A DNA stretch of 17,693 bases, taken from positions 1 to 17,693 of the forward strand of contig JALNVE010000023.1 in assembly GCA_023227695.1 (NCBI GenBank), in the 5' to 3' direction. The translations under genes were made by a program, and so were the position numbers. Shown here piece after piece: positions 8,761-15,897 of the stretch (its first letter is position 1; every line of letters starts with the position of its first letter). Under the pieces are notes generated by a model. That model worked only from the letters and a program-made list of their open reading frames with translations. It was not told where the DNA came from and did no database searches. The DNA comes from Paludibacteraceae bacterium (GTDB lineage: Bacteria; Bacteroidota; Bacteroidia; Bacteroidales; Paludibacteraceae).

Positions 8761-8854
8761 AATCAGGGAAACAGGCTTGCTCTTTTGCAGGTTTGGTATG
8801 GACATATATTTGCACAATTTTCTGTTCAGACGCATGCTCCTCTGTGTGACCGTC
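8761..8854 (+). repeat. Diverged direct repeat, copy 1 (downstream of the PAP2 gene)
   Basis: The core 8783-8832 aligns without gaps to 10067-10116 at 38 of 50 identical positions by my count, including TTTTG, TTTGG, GCACA and CAGACG blocks in the same order. Weaker similarity extends on both sides (8761-8778 to 10042-10059, 13 of 18; and TGTGT near 8842-8846 to that near 10129-10134). Both copies are in the same orientation and bracket the PAP2 gene. This copy also contains an exact TATATTTG (8805-8812), a possible plus-strand promoter -7 box, with TTTG 17 bp before it. Confidence 0.6.
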
Positions 8855-8936
8855 CGAAATGCTTTTCTTTTTTGAACAAGATTTATAGATATATTATCGT
8901 GTCCACCTGTTTTTTAAGGAATTTATCCATCTCAAC

Positions 8937-9791
8937 CTAAAAACGAACAGAGCAAACAAAACCCTTCTCTTCTCCATTCAAGTAAGGAGATGCGATTACT
9001 TGTAAATCAGGGCTATCTTTCTTCTTTTTCTTAAATAAATGTTTTTCAATGTAAGGGAAAGACCAATAAGCAATTTTAGTACTCAAAATTCCTATTCCCG
9101 CTCCTGTAATGACATCTGTGAACCAATGGCGATTGTTATACATACGGAAGAAACCTGTTCCTGCGGCAACAGAATAACCTGCAACACCTATCCAAGGAGA
9201 GACATCTTTATATTCCTTCCATAAAAATTCAGCCCCCACAAATGCCATTGCTGTATGTCCAGAAGGAAAAGAATTATAAGAAGAGCCATCTGGCCTTTCT
9301 ATTTTCATTGAATATTTCAATGTATTATTGGTAATGCCCATAAGCAAGGTGGATGTTGCCAACAAAATAGTTCTGTCCCAAAATCCATGTATTCCCTTTA
9401 CCCCACAAAGATTTAAGACATAAACAGAAGCCATAGGTGCGTATTGAGAAAAATCGTCAACCGTAAAACGCCGGTCTATATTCTCCTGCAGTTCCTCACG
9501 CATCTCTCCATTCTGATATCTCAGCCAATCATTGTCAAGTCCAACAAATCCAATCACGATAAGAGGGACAGGCAGAATTAACTGCTGTAATTTGAAATCA
9601 TGCGCATCACATCTACTTACAGACACAGGTGCTGCTGCATTAGCAGAGTCTGATAATCGAATCACAGAACCAACAGTCCCTTCTGTGCGGACATTCATCA
9701 TCAAAGAGTCTGTTTGAGCGTTCGCATTATAAACTAAAGCCAACATGAATAATAAGACTGCCGTTTTCATTGCCTTTTTTCTAAAAAACAT
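8937..9791 (-). CDS. PAP2-family membrane phosphatase
   Basis: A type 2 phosphatidic-acid-phosphatase superfamily enzyme, probably removing phosphate from a lipid or polyprenyl (pyro)phosphate at the membrane or periplasmic face; the substrate cannot be told. All three signature motifs are complete: K159 to RP167 (KYSMKIERP), PSGH at 176-179, and R216, H222, D226 in FFRMYNNRHWFTDV. The N-terminus carries a signal peptide ending near ANAQ (about residue 26), and hydrophobic segments surround the motifs. The product is 284 residues from the ATG at 9791. An internal ATG at 9770 (MKTAVLLFM...) gives a tidier signal peptide and would fit the promoter element at 9796-9803 better. It is transcribed alone and flanked by two copies of a diverged direct repeat. 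Confidence 0.9.
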   Translation of the reverse strand: MFFRKKAMKTAVLLFMLALVYNANAQTDSLMMNVRTEGTVGSVIRLSDSANAAAPVSVSRCDAHDFKLQQLILPVPLIVIGFVGLDNDWLRYQNGEMREELQENIDRRFTVDDFSQYAPMASVYVLNLCGVKGIHGFWDRTILLATSTLLMGITNNTLKYSMKIERPDGSSYNSFPSGHTAMAFVGAEFLWKEYKDVSPWIGVAGYSVAAGTGFFRMYNNRHWFTDVITGAGIGILSTKIAYWSFPYIEKHLFKKKKKDSPDLQVIASPYLNGEEKGFVCSVRF

Positions 9792-9795
9792 AAAA

Positions 9796-9803
9796 CAAAG
9801 TTA
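9796..9803 (-). promoter_or_regulatory. Possible -7 element of the PAP2 gene
   Basis: Minus-strand TAACTTTG matches TAnnTTTG but ends only 4 bp before the annotated ATG at 9791. If it is used, transcription would begin at about that ATG, which favours the internal start at 9770. No -33 TTTG is seen at normal spacing. Confidence 0.3.
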
Positions 9804-10020
9804 ATTCAATATATTGTAATTAATTAATAATGAAATAAATATAGATAATTTTTATCCGACTTTATGATGAAAATTTTAAAAAAACATCGCTATATTACTG
9901 AGGATAAATTTACAGAGTTTTTTTGTTTCGCAGATGTTTTTTGCAATTTTTTCAATAGGCAGATGCAAAAATGGATCAAGCGAAAAAGTGCGAGGGCTGT
10001 TTTTAACCATTATTTTGCTC

Positions 10021-10046
10021 TGATTATTTTAGATTCACAATAATCA
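10021..10046. repeat. Perfect 8-bp inverted repeat
   Basis: TGATTATT (10021-10028) and AATAATCA (10039-10046) are separated by 10 bp and abut the left edge of repeat copy 2. With no T run beside it, this is not a terminator; it could be an operator or part of the repeat boundary. Confidence 0.4.
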
Positions 10047-10142
10047 AGAAAACTGACTCCCAACCGTTTTGAAGATTTGGCAAGAATATGTAATTGCACA
10101 AATTCCTGAGCAGACGTTCCGTCCATCATTTGTGTAATCCGT
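10042..10142 (+). repeat. Diverged direct repeat, copy 2 (upstream of the PAP2 gene)
   Basis: Partner of the copy at 8761-8854; the best-conserved part is 10067-10116, ungapped. This copy lacks the intact TATATTTG of copy 1 (TGTAATTG at the same place). It has a clearer fold, with CACAAAT/ATTTGTG arms around a small GACG/CGTC stem. It is not recognised as an insertion sequence. Confidence 0.55.
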
Positions 10143-10268
10143 TTAATTACGGGTTCCTTAAAATTCGTTTTGATTGGTTTGATTCATAGCAAAAAAGCAT
10201 TAAACCATTTCACCCACAAGCTTTTGCACTTAATTTGATTAATTGTGCCAATACAATGAAGTATATAC

Positions 10269-10303
10269 AAAAAAAATAATAGGAGGCTTCACAGCTTCCT
10301 ATT
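10269..10303 (-). terminator. Intrinsic terminator of the candidate small RNA
   Basis: AATAGGAGGC (10278-10287) and GCTTCCTATT (10294-10303) form a 10-bp stem with one G-U pair and a 6-nt loop. On the minus strand the stem is followed by one A and then eight T (complement of 10269-10276). No minus-strand protein gene ends here, so it must close a non-coding transcript or one too small to see. Confidence 0.8.
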
Positions 10304-10355
10304 ACTCCAAATTAACCTAAACCTTAACTATGAAAAATCTACCTGTTTTTGTTTG
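10270..10355 (-). ncRNA. Candidate intergenic small RNA, about 86 nt
   Basis: The call rests on a matched promoter (10361-10392) and a strong intrinsic terminator (10269-10303) on the same strand, about 60 bp apart, with no ORF between. The transcript would start near 10355. Its middle is the complement of plus-strand AACCTAAACCTTAACTATG followed by AAAAA, which looks like a typical Bacteroidales leader plus ATGAAAAA start. It could therefore pair with translation-initiation regions of other mRNAs. That targeting idea is inference. Intergenic sRNAs of this build are known in Bacteroides, but I cannot assign a family. Confidence 0.55.
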
Positions 10356-10360
10356 CATTA

Positions 10361-10392
10361 CAAAGGTGAAACATTATTATGACATACGCAAA
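10361..10392 (-). promoter_or_regulatory. Promoter of the candidate small RNA
   Basis: On the minus strand, TTTG (10392 to 10389) is followed after exactly 20 bp by CACCTTTG (10368 to 10361). This fits the Bacteroidota TTTG / TAnnTTTG promoter with one mismatch (C for the first T of the -7 box). It is the only candidate in the window with both boxes at a good spacing. Confidence 0.6.
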
Positions 10393-10844
10393 TTTTTTTG
10401 CATATTTTTTTTTGACTTTTATCAAATTACGGACAAATATTTATCTTACATATTCAAAAGTAAACTCTTTTATTTCATATTCACGCTACACAGTAAGATT
10501 ATAAAACATTGAAAATCAATAATTAATTCCATTTTCAAGAACAACCATCCCATCATCATAGTTATTTTTACAAGAATAGATAAATGTCAATATTATTTTC
10601 GAAAAAATTTATTTTGGTCTCAAAAACACATATTTAAGACCATACAAACCGATGTCAGACCCCAAAATGCAGAAACAAAATCGAGCATATTTTTTTTATT
10701 AAACAGATAAGTGAAATAACTTTCACATAAGTTCAACATTTGAAAAGGAAAACATCGGCTCCGCAATCATGAAAAAATATTTAAATCGGGAAACTCACCC
10801 TAAAATTCATCCAAGGACAACAAAGGTCATTCTAGTTTTTTTTC

Positions 10845-10852
10845 TATATTTG
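10845..10852 (+). promoter_or_regulatory. Candidate -7 promoter element of recA
   Basis: TATATTTG matches TAnnTTTG exactly, 28 bp before the recA ATG, predicting a leader of about 20 nt. The leader is A-rich without a Shine-Dalgarno, as is usual in this phylum. I see no recognisable SOS operator. Confidence 0.5.
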
Positions 10853-10880
10853 TTCAAAATATAAAAGACAAAAAACAAAT

Positions 10881-11909
10881 ATGGCAGAAGGCGAAAACAA
10901 AGAAATCGTAAAACCATCCATAGAAAAGTTGAAAGCTCTTCAGCTTGCAATGGAAAAAATCGAAAAAGACCACGGGAAAGGCACCATCATGAAATTAGGT
11001 GACAACAAAGTGGAGGACGTACCTGTTATCTCATCCGGATCAATCGGATTGGACATTGCTTTAGGCGTTGGCGGTTATCCAAGGGGAAGAGTCATCGAAA
11101 TATACGGACCAGAATCGTCTGGTAAAACAACTTTGGCTATACATGCTATAGCTGAGACTCAAAAAAAAGGAGGAATTGCAGCCATCATCGATGCTGAACA
11201 TGCATTTGACCGTTTCTATGCTGAGAAGCTTGGAGTAGACGTAGAGAATCTACTCATCTCTCAACCAGATAACGGAGAGCAGGCTTTGGAGATAGCAGAC
11301 CAACTAATCCGTTCATCTGCTATTGACATTGTAGTCATAGACTCTGTTGCAGCTTTGACTCCAAAGGCCGAGATCGAAGGTGATATGGGAGATTCAAAAA
11401 TGGGTCTTCAGGCACGTTTGATGTCGCAGGCACTTCGTAAATTGACAGGTACAATCAACAAGACTAACACTTGTTGCATCTTCATCAACCAGTTGCGTGA
11501 TAAAATTGGCGTTATGTTTGGAAACCCAGAGACCACTACCGGTGGTAACGCCTTGAAGTTCTACGCATCAGTTCGTTTGGACATCCGAAAGATCGGTCAA
11601 ATCAAAGACGGTGAAGAGGTCATTGGAAACCAGACAAGAGTCAAGGTAGTTAAGAACAAGGTGGCACCTCCATTCCGCAAGGCTGAATTTGACATCATGT
11701 TCGGTGAAGGCATCTCGAAGAACGGCGAAATCATCGACTTAGGCGTTGAATTCGGAATTGTCAAGAAGAGTGGTTCTTGGTTCAGTTACAACGATTCCAA
11801 GTTGGGTCAAGGCCGAGACGCTGCTAAACTTTGCATGAGAGACAATCCTGAACTTGCAGCTGAGATCGAAGCAAAAATCAAAGAGGCAATGTCCACTAAA
11901 AACAAATAA
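10881..11909 (+). CDS. recA: Recombinase A
   Basis: ATP-dependent strand-exchange protein for homologous recombination and DNA repair; it forms filaments on single-stranded DNA. The 342-residue product is of normal length. Walker A is GPESSGKTT at 76-84, Walker B is IDIVVIDSVAAL at about 149-160, and the catalytic Glu lies in GPESSG. Loop L2 is visible as FGNPETTTGGNALKFYAS, followed by SVRLDIRKIG. The C-terminal tail is short and ends in AMSTKNK. The ATG at 10881 gives a standard N-terminus of IEKLKALQLAMEKIEKDHGKGTIMKLG type. It is transcribed alone, with a promoter element just upstream and a strong terminator directly after the stop. Confidence 0.98.
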   Translation: MAEGENKEIVKPSIEKLKALQLAMEKIEKDHGKGTIMKLGDNKVEDVPVISSGSIGLDIALGVGGYPRGRVIEIYGPESSGKTTLAIHAIAETQKKGGIAAIIDAEHAFDRFYAEKLGVDVENLLISQPDNGEQALEIADQLIRSSAIDIVVIDSVAALTPKAEIEGDMGDSKMGLQARLMSQALRKLTGTINKTNTCCIFINQLRDKIGVMFGNPETTTGGNALKFYASVRLDIRKIGQIKDGEEVIGNQTRVKVVKNKVAPPFRKAEFDIMFGEGISKNGEIIDLGVEFGIVKKSGSWFSYNDSKLGQGRDAAKLCMRDNPELAAEIEAKIKEAMSTKNK

Positions 11910-11910
11910 G

Positions 11911-11967
11911 AAAAAAAACGAGTAAACAACTGAGCATTACAAAATACCCTGTTTACTCGTTTTTTTT
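11911..11967 (+). terminator. Strong, symmetric intrinsic terminator after recA
   Basis: Starting one base after the recA stop codon, eight A plus CGAGTAAAC (11911-11927) pair perfectly with GTTTACTCG plus eight T (11951-11967), and 11928/11950 add one more pair. The loop is 22 nt. Because both flanks are A8/T8, it could terminate transcripts from either side. Confidence 0.9.
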
Positions 11968-12006
11968 CCATTGAACAATAAAGTTCCTTTAGCATTAAAG
12001 ATTTCT

Positions 12007-13239
12007 ATGAGCATAAAAACAACAGAGATATATTCGGAAAACGCAATACTTGTGGGATTGATCACGCAAATGCAGAACGAGAAGAAGGCAAAAGAGTACA
12101 TTGATGAACTCGCTTTCCTTGCCGACACCGCAGGAGCTTATCCACAAAAGATTTTTTTTCAAAGATTGGACGGACCCAATTCTGTTACTTTTGTGGGTCC
12201 CGGCAAACTGCAGGAGATTAAAGCCTACATCAAAGAAAAGGAAGATACAGACGAGAAGATTGGTCTTGTTATTTTCGATGACGAACTTACTCCCAAGCAG
12301 CTCAAGAACATTGACAAGGAACTTGAAATAAAAGTACTCGACAGAACTAGTCTTATTCTCGACATCTTTGCAAAAAGAGCACAGACATCGCACGCCAAAA
12401 CACAAGTAGAGTTGGCGCAGTACAAATATCTGCTTCCTCGACTTACCAGAATGTGGACTCACTTGGAGAGACAGCGAGGTGGTGTTGGAATGAGGGGACC
12501 TGGAGAGACACAAATCGAGACCGACCGACGAATCATCCTCAACAAAATATCTTGGTTGAAGGAGGAGTTGATCTACATCGACAAACAGAAAAGCACTCAA
12601 CGAAAGAACAGAGGGAATATGGTGCGCGTAGCACTTGTTGGTTATACCAATGTAGGAAAGTCAACCATCATGAACATGCTCAGCAAATCTGACGTGTTTG
12701 CAGAAAATAAACTTTTTGTCACTTTGGACACTACAGTAAGAAAGGTAACCATCGAGAACCTGCCGTTTCTACTCTCTGATACAGTAGGATTTATCCGTAA
12801 ATTGCCTCATGACTTGATCGAATCGTTCAAATCAACCCTCGACGAAGTGAGAGAAGCAGACCTACTCGTACACGTAGTGGATATCTCCAACCCTACTTTC
12901 GAAGATCAGATCAACGTAGTAGAGAAGACTCTTCACGAAATAACGAATGAGGCAAAACCTACCATTCTTGTCTTCAACAAGATTGACGCATTCTCCTACA
13001 CACCGAAAGATGCTGACGATTTAACCCCTAAGTCAAGAGAAAATTATAGTCTGGAAGAATTGAAAAGCACCTGGATGGCCAAGATGCAGGAAAACTGCAT
13101 TTTCATATCCGCTCAAGATAAAACCAATTTGGAAGAGTTCAAGACCCTATTGTACAATAAGGTGAAGGAGATTCACGTGACACGATTCCCTTACAACGAC
13201 TTCCTCTATCAAGTTTATGATGAGGAAGAGTTAATTTAA
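12007..13239 (+). CDS. hflX: Ribosome-associated GTPase HflX
   Basis: GTPase that binds the large ribosomal subunit and helps split stalled or stress-arrested ribosomes. From the ATG at 12007 it has 410 residues. The N-terminal HflX domain includes FVGPGKLQEI and DRTSLILDIFAKRA. The family hallmark GGVGMRGPGETQIETDRR (158-175) precedes a coiled-coil linker. The G domain shows G1 GYTNVGKST (212-220), G2 TLDTTVR, G3 DTVGF (258-262) and G4 NKID (324-327). A TTG at 11971 would extend the frame by 12 residues but lies only 3 bp past the recA terminator, so I prefer 12007. No TAnnTTTG element lies between that terminator and the ATG. Confidence 0.95.
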   Translation: MSIKTTEIYSENAILVGLITQMQNEKKAKEYIDELAFLADTAGAYPQKIFFQRLDGPNSVTFVGPGKLQEIKAYIKEKEDTDEKIGLVIFDDELTPKQLKNIDKELEIKVLDRTSLILDIFAKRAQTSHAKTQVELAQYKYLLPRLTRMWTHLERQRGGVGMRGPGETQIETDRRIILNKISWLKEELIYIDKQKSTQRKNRGNMVRVALVGYTNVGKSTIMNMLSKSDVFAENKLFVTLDTTVRKVTIENLPFLLSDTVGFIRKLPHDLIESFKSTLDEVREADLLVHVVDISNPTFEDQINVVEKTLHEITNEAKPTILVFNKIDAFSYTPKDADDLTPKSRENYSLEELKSTWMAKMQENCIFISAQDKTNLEEFKTLLYNKVKEIHVTRFPYNDFLYQVYDEEELI

Positions 13240-13279
13240 TCTATTCAGAGCAAAACCATTGTTTCATAAAAAGAAATAT

Positions 13280-15268
13280 ATGAATAAATATAGAAAACTA
13301 ACTTCAGATGAGATTGAGACACTTAAGCATCAATGCTGTAGCAGTGACGATTGGAGTAAAATTGAAGTTGCAGAGAATTTCAACCCTTTACGTATCCGAA
13401 GAACAATCATGACCGGAAACATCAAACTTGGTGTTTTCGAAAAACGATATACTCTTGACGGTAACGTTCCAAGATATTCAGGAATAACCGATGCCGTTTT
13501 GCATAACTGCACCATTGGAAACAACGTTTACATTGGCAAAATAGGTGATTATATTGCCAATTACAACATCGGAGACGACAGTTACATAGATAATGTGGAT
13601 TTCCTCTGTGTTGATGGAAAGAGTTCCTTCGGAAACGGAGTTGAAGTAGCCCCATTGAATGAAGGCGGAGGACGTGAAGTTCCTATCTGTGACACGCTTT
13701 CAGCACATGTTGCCTATATGATGACACTTTACCGTCATAGACCTGTTTTCATCAAGAAATTGGGAGACATGATCAAAGAGTATAGCAATAACGTTGCATC
13801 TGAGAGGGGCTCAATCGGTAAAAATGTGGTCATCCGCAACTGTAAAGTCATTAAGAATGTCAAGATAGGCGATTACGCAACACTTGAAGGTTGTTCTGAA
13901 CTGATAAACGGTAGTTTGAACAGTAACGAGACCGCTCCTATTCATTTCGGGATCGGTGTCATTGCACACGACTTTATAGTATCTTCAGGTACAGATATTT
14001 CTGAAGGGGCTGTTATCGACAAATGTTTTGTAGGTCAAGCTTGCCAGATTGGAAAACAATATTCAGCAACAGACACCCTATTTTTCTGCAACTGTCAAGG
14101 TTTCCATGGTGAGGCAGCTTCTGTGTTTGCCGGTCCTTTTACGGTTACCCACCACAAGTCCAGTCTGTTAATTGCTGGTATGTTCTCCTTCTCCAATGCA
14201 GGAAGTGGATCTAACCAGAGTAACCACATGTACAAACTCGGTCCTATCCACCAAGGTATTGTAGAACGTGGTTCAAAGACCACCAGTGATTCTTACATCC
14301 TTTGGCCGGCTAAAATCGGTGCCTTCACATTGGTAATGGGCAGACACACCGACCACTCAGATACGACCAACTTGCCATTCTCCTATTTGATAGAGAAAGA
14401 CAACGAGTCTATCCTTGTTCCCGCAGCCAATCTACGTAGCGTAGGAACCATCCGTGATGCTCAGAAATGGCCCAAACGTGACAGGAGAAAAGATCCTCAT
14501 AAATTAGACCAAATAAACTTCAACTTGCTCAGTCCGTATACCATTGAAAAGATGATGAAGGGGCTGAATATATTGAAATCTTTGGAGCTGATTACAGGAG
14601 AAACTTGTGAGATGTACTACTATCATAGTACAAAAATCAAAAACTCTTCTCTTCATAATGGCATTAATCTCTACAACATGGGTATCACTAAATTCTTAGG
14701 CAACTCTGTTATCAAAAGACTTGAGAATACGAAGTTCAAAACCATTGAAGAGATCCGTCAACGTTTACAACCAGACACACTGGATGGCGTTGGAGATTGG
14801 ATCGACGTAGCCGGTCTTATTGCGCCTAAAGCTGTCATTGAGAAGCTGATGTCTGATATTGAAAACGGGGAATATAAATCAATCGAAGAGATCAATGAAA
14901 AACTGGCCAAGATTCACAAAGAGTACTATACAATGGAATGGACTTGGGCAGTCAAAAAATTGAACGAATATTTCAACAAAAGCATCGAAAACGTCACTAT
15001 TGAGGATGTCATCAACCTAGTAATGAATTGGAAAGATGCTGTTGTTGGATTGGATAAGATTCTTTACGAAGATGCCAAGAAGGAATTTGCTCTCAAAATA
15101 AGAACCAGTTTCGGAGTTGACGGAAGTGAAGAAGAGAAAGACAAAGACTTTGAAAATGTTCGTGGAGACTTCCACAAAAACCCATTCGTATTGGAAGTTT
15201 TAAACCATATCAAAGTCAAGAGCGAATTAGGTGACGAACTAATCAATAGAATAAAGGATATAAAATAA
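13280..15268 (+). CDS. DUF4954 family protein with a left-handed beta-helix (hexapeptide-repeat) fold
   Basis: A 662-residue cytoplasmic protein that I assign to DUF4954, a conserved family of unknown function, from overall pattern. The N-terminal two thirds are rich in hexapeptide-type repeats typical of LpxA/GlmU-like trimeric acyl- and nucleotidyl-transferases, such as CTIGNNVYIGKIGDYI, GSIGKNVVIRNCKVIKNVKIG and AVIDKCFVGQACQIGK. Conserved-looking His-rich stretches, FTVTHHKSS and MGRHTDHSDTTNLPFSYL, may be catalytic or metal-binding. The last 200 residues are helical and charged. No signal peptide or TM segment is seen. The ATG at 13280 (MNKYRKLTSDEIETL) is preferred to the TTG at 13259. 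It follows hflX by 40 bp without an obvious promoter, so they may be cotranscribed. A sugar or nucleotide-sugar modifying role is only a guess from the fold. Confidence 0.8.
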   Translation: MNKYRKLTSDEIETLKHQCCSSDDWSKIEVAENFNPLRIRRTIMTGNIKLGVFEKRYTLDGNVPRYSGITDAVLHNCTIGNNVYIGKIGDYIANYNIGDDSYIDNVDFLCVDGKSSFGNGVEVAPLNEGGGREVPICDTLSAHVAYMMTLYRHRPVFIKKLGDMIKEYSNNVASERGSIGKNVVIRNCKVIKNVKIGDYATLEGCSELINGSLNSNETAPIHFGIGVIAHDFIVSSGTDISEGAVIDKCFVGQACQIGKQYSATDTLFFCNCQGFHGEAASVFAGPFTVTHHKSSLLIAGMFSFSNAGSGSNQSNHMYKLGPIHQGIVERGSKTTSDSYILWPAKIGAFTLVMGRHTDHSDTTNLPFSYLIEKDNESILVPAANLRSVGTIRDAQKWPKRDRRKDPHKLDQINFNLLSPYTIEKMMKGLNILKSLELITGETCEMYYYHSTKIKNSSLHNGINLYNMGITKFLGNSVIKRLENTKFKTIEEIRQRLQPDTLDGVGDWIDVAGLIAPKAVIEKLMSDIENGEYKSIEEINEKLAKIHKEYYTMEWTWAVKKLNEYFNKSIENVTIEDVINLVMNWKDAVVGLDKILYEDAKKEFALKIRTSFGVDGSEEEKDKDFENVRGDFHKNPFVLEVLNHIKVKSELGDELINRIKDIK

Positions 15269-15276
15269 AAAAACAT

Positions 15277-15323
15277 AGAGAGTATAAAACGGCTCTGCCA
15301 ATGTTTTATACTCTCTTTTTTTT
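15277..15323 (+). terminator. Intrinsic terminator or attenuator between the DUF4954 gene and the next gene
   Basis: AGAGAGTATAAAAC (15277-15290) pairs perfectly over 14 bp with GTTTTATACTCTCT (15303-15316), with a 12-nt loop and a run of eight T ending at 15323. Only 7 bp separate the T run from the next start codon at 15331. The downstream pair of genes must therefore be reached by read-through or from a promoter inside the upstream gene. Confidence 0.88.
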
Positions 15324-15330
15324 ACAGATT

Positions 15331-15894
15331 ATGGAGAAATTCAAAAACATAGAGATCAGCGAGAAAAACCTATTTTATACATGGGTAATTGTACTATCTG
15401 GAATTGTGCTTATTTTAGGAATCACATACGCCATCTATGGTGAATTTATATATCTAAAATTCTCAATTCCAATAAGAATTATTATTCTCCTTATCGCCAT
15501 CTCACAATTCATATTCTTGTGCTTCTCTAAAAAGCTATACGAGTTCAAACCTAACACAAAAGAGTATAGAGAAGGATTCAAACTCTTTAATTATAAACAT
15601 GGAAATTGGATTCCGTTCAAAGCAGATTGTGCACACTTCACCTTCATACGTTATGAAGAGAACGTGCACTACACTTACGGCGGATTAACAAATAAGTTTA
15701 TCAGCGAAGAGATTTTTGAACTTCGAAAGACCTATAAAAACCAGACCTTCGAAGTAATCATTTCCGGCAGTAAACTAAAGAGTGTTGTAGCCATGGTAAC
15801 TTTAGGAAAAATGCTCAACAAAATCTATGGACTACCTTTCTACGACTATGTAAGAGGTTTTGCTCAAAAAGAGAAAAATACCTCAATAAAATAA
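15331..15894 (+). CDS. Hypothetical two-TM membrane protein
   Basis: I do not recognise this family. The 187-residue product has a short charged N-terminus and two hydrophobic segments (about 16-36, WVIVLSGIVLILGITYAIY, and about 46-65, SIPIRIIILLIAISQFIFL). A soluble C-terminal domain of about 120 residues follows, with beta-rich, aromatic stretches (FKADCAHFTFIRYEENVHYTY). There is no signal peptidase site, so it is probably an inner-membrane protein. An ATG at 15301 lies inside the terminator hairpin and would encode Phe/Leu-rich filler, so I take 15331 as the start. The YfcE-type gene begins 3 bp after its stop, so the two are an operon. Confidence 0.7.
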   Translation: MEKFKNIEISEKNLFYTWVIVLSGIVLILGITYAIYGEFIYLKFSIPIRIIILLIAISQFIFLCFSKKLYEFKPNTKEYREGFKLFNYKHGNWIPFKADCAHFTFIRYEENVHYTYGGLTNKFISEEIFELRKTYKNQTFEVIISGSKLKSVVAMVTLGKMLNKIYGLPFYDYVRGFAQKEKNTSIK

Positions 15895-15897
15895 GAG

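Larger units (their letters stand above)
9792..10880. other. AT-rich intergenic region between PAP2 and recA
   Basis: This 1.1 kb stretch separates divergently transcribed PAP2 and recA and has no convincing protein gene. It contains an 8-bp inverted repeat at 10021-10046, the second copy of the repeat (10042-10142), a hairpin terminator plus promoter defining a minus-strand small RNA (10269-10392), and the recA -7 element (10845-10852). Within repeat copy 2, CACAAAT and ATTTGTG (about 10097-10134) form a 7-bp inverted repeat around GACG-TTC-CGTC. TGGTCT at 10615-10620 pairs with AGACCA at 10637-10642, and AGACCCCAAAA just downstream could be an alternative partner. I see no tRNA and no recognised riboswitch. 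Confidence 0.7.

Noticed and set aside
9930..9972. Repeated GCAGATG and TTTTTGCA/TGCAAAAA near 9932-9971
   Set aside because: Short motifs in low-complexity DNA; no consistent spacing or T tract to support a terminator or operator.
10330..10512. 60-codon plus-strand ORF (MKNLPVFVCITKV...) upstream of recA
   Set aside because: Very Phe, Tyr, Ile and Lys-rich as expected from AT-rich DNA, no promoter in that direction, and its start overlaps the complement of the better supported small RNA.
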